From assembly GCA_023230855.1 (NCBI GenBank), contig JALNWQ010000004.1, positions 62,001-126,000 of the forward strand: 64,000 nt of DNA. Reading direction: 5' to 3'. A program made the position numbers and the translations under genes. Below, piece after piece: positions 41,410 to 49,300 of this stretch. The DNA comes from Solirubrobacteraceae bacterium (lineage in GTDB: Bacteria > Actinomycetota > Thermoleophilia > Solirubrobacterales > Solirubrobacteraceae). The notes under the pieces are model-generated. The model was not told the DNA's origin, searched no databases, and worked only from the letters and a program-made list of their open reading frames with translations. Numbering within the stretch: position 1 is the first letter of the stretch; the number at the start of each line of letters is the position of its first letter.

Positions 41410-42420
41410 TCAGACCTCCGCGGGCGCGAAGTCCGGCTCGCGCCCGTACACCCGGCGGTAGTACGCCCGGTACTCGGGGGTGTCGACGAGCGGCCGCCAC
41501 CAGTGCGGGTGGTCGAGGTACCAGTGCACCGTCGACTCCAGGCCGCCCGCGTCGAAGTCCATCCGGGGGGCCCAGCCGGACGCGGCCTTGAGCTTGTCGG
41601 ACGCCAGCGCGTAGCGGAAGTCGTGGCCCAGGCGGTCCTCGACGTGCTTGATCTGGGACTCCGACGCCCCGGTCAGCCCGATGATCCGGTGCACGACGTC
41701 GATGTTGAGCTTCTCGTTCTCGCCACCGACGTTGTACGCCTGCCCCGACTCGCCGTGGACGAGCGCGGCGTGGATGCCGGACGCGAAGTCGTCGACGTGG
41801 AGCCACGTGCGGACCTGGCGCCCGTCGCCGTACACCGGCAGCGGCGCGCCGTGGGCGGCGTTGAGCGTCATCACGGGGATGAGCTTCTCGGGGAACTGGC
41901 GCGGGCCGTAGCAGTTGGATCCGCGGGCGATGACGACGTCCTGCCCGTACGTGTGGTGCGACGCGAGGACCATGAGGTCCGCCCCCGCCTTCGACGCGCT
42001 GTACGGCGACGACGGCTCGAGCGGATGCTCCTCGGTGAACGCGCCCTCGCGGATCGACCCGTAGACCTCGTCGGTCGAGACCTGCAGGTGGCGGACCCCG
42101 CGGCGACGCGCCTCCTCGAGCAGCGTGAACGTCCCCAGGCTGTTGGTCAGGACGAACGCCTGCCCGTCGAGGATCGACCGGTCGACGTGGGTCTCGGCCG
42201 CGAAGTTCACGATGGCGTCGACCCCGGTCGCCGCCTGGCGCACCGCGTCGGGGTCCTCGACCCGGCCGATGACGAGCTCGACGTCGAGGCCGGCGACGTT
42301 CTCCTCGCGCCCAGCGTAGGTCAGCGCGTCCAGCACCCGGACCTCGTCGCCGGCCGCCACGCGTTGGTGGACGAACGCCGAGCCGATGAACCCGGCGCCG
42401 CCACAGACGAGGAGCTTCAT
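41410..42420 (-). CDS. rmlB: dTDP-glucose 4,6-dehydratase
   Basis: 336 residues. Second step of dTDP-L-rhamnose synthesis. NAD-binding GGAGFIG (7-13), the substrate segment NFAAETHVDRSI, STDEVYG (115-121) and the catalytic Tyr140/Lys144 (YSASKAG) are all present; DGRQVRTWLHVDDFA and GGENEKLNID follow. The TACCCT box lies 7 nt before the ATG, so it appears to have its own leaderless promoter separate from rmlA/rmlD. It lies downstream of a 946-residue surface protein in an otherwise rhamnose-synthesis cluster. Confidence 0.96.
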   Translation of the reverse strand: MKLLVCGGAGFIGSAFVHQRVAAGDEVRVLDALTYAGREENVAGLDVELVIGRVEDPDAVRQAATGVDAIVNFAAETHVDRSILDGQAFVLTNSLGTFTLLEEARRRGVRHLQVSTDEVYGSIREGAFTEEHPLEPSSPYSASKAGADLMVLASHHTYGQDVVIARGSNCYGPRQFPEKLIPVMTLNAAHGAPLPVYGDGRQVRTWLHVDDFASGIHAALVHGESGQAYNVGGENEKLNIDVVHRIIGLTGASESQIKHVEDRLGHDFRYALASDKLKAASGWAPRMDFDAGGLESTVHWYLDHPHWWRPLVDTPEYRAYYRRVYGREPDFAPAEV

Positions 42421-42514
42421 GGCGTCGAGGGTACCGGTCCCCTGTCGCCCCGGGCGGGGTCGACGCCACGACCGGCGCGGGTCGTGCCCGCGCCGTGGGC
42501 CGCCGCCATGCGCG

Positions 42515-42553
42515 CGGGCGACGCCGGGCCGATCGCTGGCCCGGCGTCGCCCG
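42515..42553 (-). terminator. very strong terminator after surface protein
   Basis: 16-bp perfect stem (CGGGCGACGCCGGGCC and complement) with a 7-nt loop, 5 nt after the stop of the 946-residue gene and before rmlB. Confidence 0.85.
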
Positions 42554-42558
42554 TCCGC

Positions 42559-45399
42559 TCAGCGCGCCGCGACGTACCGCGGCAGCGTGTACGTGCGGAC
42601 CGCGGACGTCTTGCCGCGCGCCGACCGCACGCGCGTCTCGGCCCGGTAGGCGGCGACCTGGCCGGCCGCGACGTCGGCGACCGTGATGGTGAACCGACCC
42701 GACGCGGTGAGCTTCGCCCGACCGACCGTCCGCCATGCGTTGCATCCGATGCGGCGCTTGAGGACGACGGTCTGGCGGACCGTCATCCGCGGGGCGGTCG
42801 CCCGGCCCGCGATCCGGATGCGGCTCCCGGTGCGCCGCACCGACGTGACGTCCATCCGGCGGACGAGGCGCAGCGCCTTGCTGCTCTTGCCGTCGACCTG
42901 GGCGCGGTACTTCGTCCGCGACGAGGTCCGCAGGTACCGTCGGGCCGGCTGGCTCGCGGTCGTCGAGAACGACCCGTCCGCCTTGACCTTGGCCCGCGCG
43001 GCGACCTTGCCGGTGGCGAGGAACCGGATCTGCACCGTCTTGCCGGCGTTCGCCCGGGTCGTGGCGCCCGCCAGGCGCACCCGCCCGTTGGACCGGCGCA
43101 CGTCGGTCAGGACGATCTGGCGGCTCTCGCACTGCAGCGCCGCGTCCGCGACGCTCGTCGGCGGCGTGGTGGGCGTCGTCGGCGTCGTCGTCGGCGGCGC
43201 CGTCGGCGCGACGAACGACGCGACGGTCACCGGACCGGACCCGGTGAACTCGCGACCGTCACCGTCGGTGATGCGCACGACCAGGTCGTACTCCCCGTCG
43301 GGGAACTGGTCCGCCGGCAGGTACGCCACGCACCAGCCGGCGTCGTACACGCCGTCGACCGTCGTCTCGGCGCCGCCGCCGCGCGGGGTGACCGACACCG
43401 CGCAGGACGCGACCGTGACGCCGTCCGGGACGGTGACCGTGGCGCCGACCGCGCGCTCGACGGCGATCGGGGCCCCGACGGTGATCGCCGGCTTCGACGT
43501 GTCGGGAACGGTGATCGTGCCGGCGCCGTCGGCGGTGTTGCCGTCGGAGTCGGTGACCGTCGTCGTGACGTCGTAGTCGCCCGGGGCGAGGTCGGTCGGC
43601 AGGTCCGCGACGCACAGCCCGGAGTCCACGTCGTAGGTCGCGGTGAGCACGATCGGATCGCCACCGGCCTTCGGGGTGATCGTGATCGTGCACGCGGTGA
43701 CCGTCGCGCCGTCACCGGGCGTCACCGGCACGACGACCTTGCCGTCCTCGATCTCCGGGTCGCCGACCGTCGGACCGGCGGGCGCCGCCGGGACGGTGAT
43801 CGTGCCGCTCCCGGTGGCGTCGTCGCCGTTGGAGTCGGTGACCTTCGTCTCCACGTCGTAGTCGCCCGGATCGAGATCGGCGGGCAGCGTCGCGACGCAC
43901 GAGTCGGTCGCAGCGTCGTAGCGCACGTCGGTCACGGGGACCGTGGCGCCACCGCCGGCCGGGGTCACCGTGATCTCGCACGTCGTCACGGTCGCGCCGT
44001 CGCCGGGCGTGACCGGGACGACGACGTCGCCGCCGTCGATCACCGGATCGCCGACCGTCGGACCGGCGGGCGCCGCCGGCACGGTGATCGTGCCGCTCCC
44101 GGTGGCGTCGTCGCCGTTGGAGTCGGTGACCGTCACCGCGACGTCGTAGTCGCCCGGATCGGTCCCGGCGGGCAGGTCCGCGACGCACCGCTCCGACAAC
44201 GGGTCGAAGGTCGCCGTCAGCGGCACCGCGGCGCCGCCCCCGGTCGGGGTGATCGTGATCGTGCACGAGTCGACGGTCTGGCCGTCACCGGGACCGACGG
44301 GCACGACGACCTGGCCGCTCTCGAGCGCGGGCGTGCCGACGGTCGGGCCCCCGAGCGTGAAGGCGCCGGGCGCGCTCGTGCCGGTTCCGCCGGTGGCGGT
44401 CGTCGCCGACACGGTGGCGGTGTAGTCGCCGATCGGGAAGTCCCCGGCGGGGAGCGGCGCGGTGCAGCGGTCGCCGACGACGACGCCGGGGACCGTCTGG
44501 GCGGCCCCGCCGTCGGGCGTCACGGTGAACTCGCAGGCGGTGATCGTCGTGCCCTCGGGCGCGGTGACGTCGGCCCCGATCTCACGGTCGACGACGTCCG
44601 GCACGCCGAGCGTCGGCGCGGTCGCCGGGTCGCACGGGTCGCCGAACGCCCGGACGCTCGTCTCGCCGACGGTGAGCTCGAGCAGCTTGATCTCCGGCCC
44701 CGGGACGGGAGGCAGCGGCGGGATGTCGAGCGTCGTGACGGTCACGACCTCGACCCGCAACGCACGGCGCGTCACGCTGTCGGCGGTCCGGACCTCGTCG
44801 TTGGGGTAGAGCCGGACGATGATGTTGACGAGCGGGAGGGACGCGAGGCCACCGCTGATCTCGACGACGGGCTGGGTGAGGTCGAGCGGATCGATCGGAT
44901 TGCCGAACACCTCGATGCCGTCGACCCGCGAGGTCGCGTCGAGCTGGAGGTTGCCGGCGACGCAGCGTGCGCTCGCCTCGGACTCGACGGCGTCGACGCG
45001 GATGATGTCCGCGGCGCCGAGGAGGGAGATGTCGAGATCGGCGATGTCGACCCGCGACACCGGCTCCTGCTCGGACACGCCGCGCGTCGGCTGGTTCGTC
45101 GTCGTGCCGACGATCGCGCCGACCTCGATGCCCAGGGGGTCGAGCAGCGCGAGGATGTCGTTCAACGGCGCCGTCGCGTCATCGACGCACGGCTCGTTCA
45201 TGTCGCCCGCGCCGATCAGGGGAATCGCCTCGAGCGGCAGGCCGATGGAGGCGCCGAGCTCACCCGTCAACCCCTTCGCCTCGCAGGTGTACCCCTTGGC
45301 GGGTGGTGCGGCTGAGGCCGGACTCGTGATCGCGAGCGCCGCGAGCGTGGCGACGAGGAACGCGACCCATCGGGCGCGTCGCAAGGACAGGGTCGGCAT
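42559..45399 (-). CDS. large secreted multi-Ig repeat protein
   Basis: 946 residues from ATG 45399 with AGGAGG 8 nt upstream. Signal peptide VAFLVATLAALAITSPASA; an N-terminal domain of about 230 residues with several Cys; then about five Ig/cadherin-like repeats of about 96 residues (each with strands GxxVxVPVTPGDG, a TITPxGG turn, a Cys near the strand TxxxCxITI and a conserved CVADLPxxxxPGDYD), a Thr/Pro linker (PPTTTPTTPTTPPTS) and a C-terminal Arg-rich beta domain. It may be a surface adhesin or S-layer-like protein. Its place inside the rhamnose gene block suggests an O-linked rhamnose substrate, but this is inference. Confidence 0.8.
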   Translation of the reverse strand: MPTLSLRRARWVAFLVATLAALAITSPASAAPPAKGYTCEAKGLTGELGASIGLPLEAIPLIGAGDMNEPCVDDATAPLNDILALLDPLGIEVGAIVGTTTNQPTRGVSEQEPVSRVDIADLDISLLGAADIIRVDAVESEASARCVAGNLQLDATSRVDGIEVFGNPIDPLDLTQPVVEISGGLASLPLVNIIVRLYPNDEVRTADSVTRRALRVEVVTVTTLDIPPLPPVPGPEIKLLELTVGETSVRAFGDPCDPATAPTLGVPDVVDREIGADVTAPEGTTITACEFTVTPDGGAAQTVPGVVVGDRCTAPLPAGDFPIGDYTATVSATTATGGTGTSAPGAFTLGGPTVGTPALESGQVVVPVGPGDGQTVDSCTITITPTGGGAAVPLTATFDPLSERCVADLPAGTDPGDYDVAVTVTDSNGDDATGSGTITVPAAPAGPTVGDPVIDGGDVVVPVTPGDGATVTTCEITVTPAGGGATVPVTDVRYDAATDSCVATLPADLDPGDYDVETKVTDSNGDDATGSGTITVPAAPAGPTVGDPEIEDGKVVVPVTPGDGATVTACTITITPKAGGDPIVLTATYDVDSGLCVADLPTDLAPGDYDVTTTVTDSDGNTADGAGTITVPDTSKPAITVGAPIAVERAVGATVTVPDGVTVASCAVSVTPRGGGAETTVDGVYDAGWCVAYLPADQFPDGEYDLVVRITDGDGREFTGSGPVTVASFVAPTAPPTTTPTTPTTPPTSVADAALQCESRQIVLTDVRRSNGRVRLAGATTRANAGKTVQIRFLATGKVAARAKVKADGSFSTTASQPARRYLRTSSRTKYRAQVDGKSSKALRLVRRMDVTSVRRTGSRIRIAGRATAPRMTVRQTVVLKRRIGCNAWRTVGRAKLTASGRFTITVADVAAGQVAAYRAETRVRSARGKTSAVRTYTLPRYVAAR
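43760..44131. repeat. 288-bp-period internal gene repeat
   Basis: The 84-bp block 43760-43843 recurs at 44048-44131 with one mismatch; the 288-bp offset equals one 96-residue Ig repeat. Near identity at DNA level points to a recent duplication or gene conversion. Confidence 0.8.
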
Positions 45400-45504
45400 C
45401 GACTTCTCCTCCTGGGGGAACGGGCTCGCGACCGTGCAAGGGCCGGCGACGTACCGCCCAGCATAGGCGTGGGGGCGCGGCTGCGAGCAGAGGTGATGGC
45501 GAGT

Positions 45505-45516
45505 TCACCCGGGTGA
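45505..45516. promoter_or_regulatory. 12-bp palindrome upstream of surface protein
   Basis: TCACCCGGGTGA perfect palindrome about 105 bp before the surface-protein start; a possible operator. Confidence 0.3.
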
Positions 45517-45551
45517 CCCACCGTCGGGGGTGGGCACATTCGTCCATGTGC

Positions 45552-45574
45552 GGCGTATACGCCCCGCCGGCGGG
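45552..45574 (-). terminator. double palindrome after rmlD
   Basis: GGCGTATACGCC (45552-45563) followed by CCCGCCGGCGGG (45563-45574), immediately downstream of the rmlD stop. Confidence 0.5.
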
Positions 45575-46543
45575 CTATGCGGCCTCGCGCAACCGCCCGA
45601 CCTCGGCGAGGTGCGCCTTGACTCCCTCGCGCCAGTCCGGCAGCCGTGGGACGTCCGACCGGGTGGACGCCAGGACGCTCCACGCCGGCCGCGGGGCGGG
45701 ACGGGGGAACGCGTCGCTCGTCACCGGGGTGGCGACGGTGTCGGACCCGATGAGCGTGAACGTCTCGGCCGCCAGGCCACGCCAGGTGACCTGCCCGGCC
45801 CCGACGGTGTGCGCGATCCCCCGGGCGTCGGACCCGGCGGCGCGCACGAGCGCGGGGGCCAGGTGGCCGGTCCACGTCGGCGATCCGGTCTGGTCGTCGA
45901 CGACGGTCACCTCGTCACGGTCGTCCGCCAGTCGGACCATGGTGTCGATGAAGTTCGGTCCGCCGGCGCCGAAGAGCCACGCGGTGCGACAGATGAGGTG
46001 GTCCGGGTTGTGCTCCGCGACCTCCTGCTCGCCGACGAGCTTCGTGCGGCCGTAGGCGTTGGTCGGTCCCGGGACGGCGTCCTCGGCGTACGGCTCGGTG
46101 GCGTCGCCGGGCAGGACGTAGTCGGTCGACACGTGGACGATCCGGACGCCGAGCGCCGCGGTCGCCCGGGCGAGGTTGCCGGCGCCGGCGCCGTTGACGG
46201 CGAGCGCCGCGTCCTCCTGCTCCTCGGCCCCGTCGACGTCGGTGAACGCCGCGCAGTTCACGACGACCGTCGGCGACAGGCGCTCCAGGGTGAGCGTCGT
46301 GCCGTGCAGGTCGGTGATGTCGATCTCGGGCCGGTCGATCGCGACGACGTCCCACCCGTGCACCCGCGCGACGTCGGCCACCCGGTGCCCGAGCATCCCG
46401 AGCGCCCCGACGACGACCATCCGCCGCCGCCGCTCGCCGGGCTCGTCGACGTCGACCTCGTCGCGATCGAGCGCCCCGGCGTTGGGCCGGATGATCATGT
46501 TCGGACCCAGGCGCTGGATCTCGCGGTGGCGGACGAACCCCAT
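45575..46543 (-). CDS. rmlD: dTDP-4-dehydrorhamnose reductase
   Basis: 322 residues from ATG 46543, chosen for GGAGG 6 nt upstream. Final NADPH-dependent step to dTDP-L-rhamnose. GALGMLG dinucleotide motif at 46-52, STDYV at 139-143 and YGRTK at 164-168 (catalytic Tyr164, Lys168). The 40-residue N-terminal extension before the Rossmann strand (MGFVRHREIQRLGPNMIIRP) is unusual for RmlD and may come from an in-frame fusion or mis-start; a MVVVG start at residue 42 would give the normal length. The gene follows rmlA by 79 nt on the same strand. Confidence 0.88.
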   Translation of the reverse strand: MGFVRHREIQRLGPNMIIRPNAGALDRDEVDVDEPGERRRRMVVVGALGMLGHRVADVARVHGWDVVAIDRPEIDITDLHGTTLTLERLSPTVVVNCAAFTDVDGAEEQEDAALAVNGAGAGNLARATAALGVRIVHVSTDYVLPGDATEPYAEDAVPGPTNAYGRTKLVGEQEVAEHNPDHLICRTAWLFGAGGPNFIDTMVRLADDRDEVTVVDDQTGSPTWTGHLAPALVRAAGSDARGIAHTVGAGQVTWRGLAAETFTLIGSDTVATPVTSDAFPRPAPRPAWSVLASTRSDVPRLPDWREGVKAHLAEVGRLREAA

Positions 46544-46622
46544 CAGCGGCCTCCGATCCGCTCGCCCCGGCCCGCGCGGCGCGTGGCGCGGCCGGCCGTC
46601 TCCTCGTCGGGCCCGGTCCGCA

Positions 46623-47705
46623 TCAGAGGATCTCGATCTCGCTGTTGTCGCCGACCATGAACCGGTACGCCCGCGGGGTGCGCTCGCCTCGACGCACGGT
46701 GACGTCACGCCCGAGCAGCGACGACTCGATCCGGCCCTCCAGGCCGATGAGCTGCGCGCGCTCCAGCAGGATCGAGTGCTCGACCTCGGACCGCTCGACG
46801 ACCCCGCCGGCGGCGATCGAGCTGTACGGGCCGACGTAGCTGTCGCGGATGACCGCGTCGGCGCCGATGACCACCGGACCACGCACCACCGACCGCTCGA
46901 TCGTCGCGCCCGGCTCGATCACCACGCGGCCCGACACCTCGGATCCCTCGTCGATCGTGCCCTCGACGCGCCGCTCGATCGTGTCGAGGATCAGGCGGTT
47001 GGCCTCGAGCATGTCGACGAGCTTGCCGGTGTCCTTCCACCAGCCGTGCACGACGTGCGGCTCGACCCGGTCGCCCTGGTCGACGACCCACTGGATCGCG
47101 TCGGTGATCTCCAGCTCGCCGCGTGGGGACGGCTCGATCGCCTTCGCCGCCTCGAGGATCCGCGGCGTGAAGAGGTAGACGCCGACGAGCGCCAGGTCGC
47201 TCTTGGGCTCGGCCGGCTTCTCGACCAGTCGCGTCACGCGCCCGTCGGTGAGCTCCGCCACGCCGTAGGACCGTGGGTCCTCGACCGGCTGCAGCAGGAT
47301 CATCGCCGCCGGCTCCTTCTCGCGGAACTCCCGCACCAGGCCGGTGATCCCGCCCTGCAGCAGGTTGTCGCCCAGGTACATGACGAACGGGCTGTCGCCG
47401 AGGAACGGCTCGGCGGTGAGCACCGCGTGCGCGAGCCCGTCCGGGGACGCCTGCTCGATGTACGTGATCGACACGCCGTCCCCGAACCGCGACCCGTCGC
47501 CGGTGACCTCGCGGATCTCGCCGCCGGTCTCGGGGTTGAGGATGATCCCGATGTCGGTCACCCCCGCGGCGACCATCGACCGGATGCCGTAGAAGAGGAC
47601 CGGCTCGTTGGCGACCGGCACGAGCTGCTTGGCGCTCGTGTGCGTGATCGGCCGCAGGCGCGTGCCACGCCCGCCCGACAGGATCAGGCCCTTGAGTTCG
47701 CTCAT
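46623..47705 (-). CDS. rmlA: glucose-1-phosphate thymidylyltransferase, long form
   Basis: 360 residues. First step of dTDP-rhamnose synthesis. GGRGTRLRP (11-19) and Lys26 form the nucleotide/sugar site; FVMYLGDNLLQGG carries the metal-binding Asp; VEKPAEPKSD the second Lys. Unlike the 290-residue RmlA proteins it has a C-terminal left-handed beta-helix (EVSGRVVIEPGATIERSVVR, VVIGADAVIRDSYVG), the long form known from Streptomyces StrD-type enzymes and archaea. Heads the rmlA-rmlD unit. Confidence 0.93.
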   Translation of the reverse strand: MSELKGLILSGGRGTRLRPITHTSAKQLVPVANEPVLFYGIRSMVAAGVTDIGIILNPETGGEIREVTGDGSRFGDGVSITYIEQASPDGLAHAVLTAEPFLGDSPFVMYLGDNLLQGGITGLVREFREKEPAAMILLQPVEDPRSYGVAELTDGRVTRLVEKPAEPKSDLALVGVYLFTPRILEAAKAIEPSPRGELEITDAIQWVVDQGDRVEPHVVHGWWKDTGKLVDMLEANRLILDTIERRVEGTIDEGSEVSGRVVIEPGATIERSVVRGPVVIGADAVIRDSYVGPYSSIAAGGVVERSEVEHSILLERAQLIGLEGRIESSLLGRDVTVRRGERTPRAYRFMVGDNSEIEIL

Positions 47706-47752
47706 CGCGGCCAGAGGCTAGCGGGACCGTGGCGGGGCGACGGCGCCCGCCC

Positions 47753-48229
47753 TCAGTAGACGCCCGCCGCGAGCTTGCGGTGGTCCCAGGTGGCCCGACG
47801 CACCTCGACGAACTCCAGCCCGACGCGCTTGGACGCCTGCTTGCGCACCGCGTCGACGGTCAGCGCGTCCGGCGCGGCGCCGTCCTTCGGCGGGGTGTAG
47901 CGCTGGAAGATCTCCAGCCCCAGGGCGGTGACGTCCTCGACGTCGTGGTGCAACCGGACCTCGCACTCCAGCATCACGCCGCGCAGCTCGGGGTAGGTCT
48001 CGCCCGCCTCGACCTGGATCGTCACGCGCGGGTCGCGCTCGATGTTCTTCACCTTCTGCGACTTCGCGAACGTCCACGCCCACACGGTCCCGTCGCGGAC
48101 GACGTACCAGAGCGGCATGAGGTGCGGCCAGCCACGCACCCCGTTCGTCGCGCACACGAGCGTGCGCTCCTCGTCGAGGAAGGCCAGGGCCTCCGCCTCG
48201 GACATCGTGATCTGATCGCGCCGCGACAT
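47753..48229 (-). CDS. PPOX-class flavin/F420-dependent enzyme
   Basis: 158 residues from ATG 48229 with TAGGTT 6 nt upstream (leaderless). Split-barrel pyridoxamine-phosphate-oxidase-like fold: EALAFLDEERTLVCATNGVR, WPHLMPLWYVVRDGTVWAWT, KNIERDPRVTIQVE. This is the actinobacterial group that often binds F420 or FMN (Rv1155-like), typically reducing small molecules. Downstream of the divergent collagen-like gene, sharing a 198-bp control region with a 17-bp direct repeat. Confidence 0.82.
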   Translation of the reverse strand: MSRRDQITMSEAEALAFLDEERTLVCATNGVRGWPHLMPLWYVVRDGTVWAWTFAKSQKVKNIERDPRVTIQVEAGETYPELRGVMLECEVRLHHDVEDVTALGLEIFQRYTPPKDGAAPDALTVDAVRKQASKRVGLEFVEVRRATWDHRKLAAGVY

Positions 48230-48265
48230 GCGCGGAACCTACAGCGCCACCCGCCGACCACGCCG

Positions 48266-48311
48266 ACGTGACGCCTGACGCACCCACGGCGCGAACGTGA
48301 CGCCTGACGCA
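48266..48311. promoter_or_regulatory. 17-bp direct repeat in divergent control region
   Basis: ACGTGACGCCTGACGCA at 48266-48282 and exactly repeated at 48295-48311 (29-bp period), between the PPOX gene and the collagen-like gene. Confidence 0.55.
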
Positions 48312-48427
48312 TCCGGACGGTGATCGACGCCGCGGATCAGGGCCTTGCATCGCGGGAATCTCCTCTCATCGCAGGAACGACCCACTCCCACCGGGTCCGA
48401 CCACCACACCACACCGAGGAGATCACG

Positions 48428-49105
48428 ATGTTCACCAAGCGCGACGCCACCACGCAGGACCAGGACGCCACCCCCCGCCGCCGCCGCATCTCGAGCGCCC
48501 ACGTGCTCGCCGGCGCCGCACTGTTCATCGGCCTGGGCGGCACGAGCTACGCCGCCGTCAGCCTGCCGTACAACAGCGTCGGCACCAAGCAGATCAAGAA
48601 GTCCGGCGTGACGACGAGCGACATCAAGTCGAAGTCGATCACGAACAGCAAGATCCGCACCGACGCGGTGACGTCGAGCAAGGTCAAGGACGGCTCGCTG
48701 CTGGCGAAGGACTTCAAGTCCGGGGAGCTGCCGGCCGGGCCCGCCGGCCCCCAGGGGCCGCAGGGCGAGAAGGGCGACAAGGGCGAGAAGGGCGACAAGG
48801 GCGACAAGGGCGATCCGGGCGTCAACGTCTGGGCCGTCGTCCGCGCCAACGGCACCCTCGCCCGCGGCTCGCAGACCGTCTCGACGGCCAAGCTCGCTCC
48901 CACCGGGCAGTACGAGGTCGTCTTCAACCGCGACGTCCGCGAATGCTCGTTCGTCGTCTCGACCGGCGGCGACACGACGACCGCCGCGCCGGGCGAGGCG
49001 TCGGCCGTGCGCCGCGGCGGCAACCCCAACGGGGTCTTCGTCCGCACCTGGGACAGCGCCGGCGCCCCCGCCGACAAGCCGGTCCACCTGCAGGTCGCCT
49101 GCTGA
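48428..49105 (+). CDS. secreted collagen-like protein
   Basis: 225 residues from ATG 48428 with GAGGAG 6 nt upstream. A basic N-terminus and a helix (AHVLAGAALFIGLGGTSYAA) that may be a signal or anchor, a Lys/Ser/Thr-rich hinge with repeating KS-x-I/TNSKI units (about residues 50-95), a short collagen-like Gly-X-Y stretch (GPAGPQGPQGEKGDKGEKGD) and a C-terminal beta domain with two Cys. Similar plan to collagen-like proteins commonly annotated in Solirubrobacterales. Likely exported fibre or cell-wall protein. Confidence 0.78.
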   Translation: MFTKRDATTQDQDATPRRRRISSAHVLAGAALFIGLGGTSYAAVSLPYNSVGTKQIKKSGVTTSDIKSKSITNSKIRTDAVTSSKVKDGSLLAKDFKSGELPAGPAGPQGPQGEKGDKGEKGDKGDKGDPGVNVWAVVRANGTLARGSQTVSTAKLAPTGQYEVVFNRDVRECSFVVSTGGDTTTAAPGEASAVRRGGNPNGVFVRTWDSAGAPADKPVHLQVAC

Positions 49106-49169
49106 CCGGGCCGGGGCGACGGGCGACCGTCACCCCGGCGGCAGGGCCGTCACCGGCCCGGACGCGGCA

Positions 49170-49199
49170 CGACGGGCCCCGCCACCGCGGGGCCCGTCG
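49170..49199. terminator. bidirectional terminator between collagen-like gene and pafBC
   Basis: Perfect 13-bp stem (CGACGGGCCCCGC / GCGGGGCCCGTCG) with 4-nt loop in the convergent gap. Confidence 0.85.
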
Positions 49200-49300
49200 A
49201 CGTGTCGGGACGGCGCGCCGGCCCGCACGGGACGGCGCGCGACGGACCACCCGCGACGACGCCGCGGCGACCGGGGGCGCCGGCGCCGCCCGGGCGCCGG

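Noticed and set aside
41119..45315. 1398-residue plus-strand frame opposite rmlB and the surface protein
   Set aside because: It is the low-complexity shadow of the repeat protein (Arg/Asp/Val-rich) and crosses a 16-bp terminator stem; no domains.
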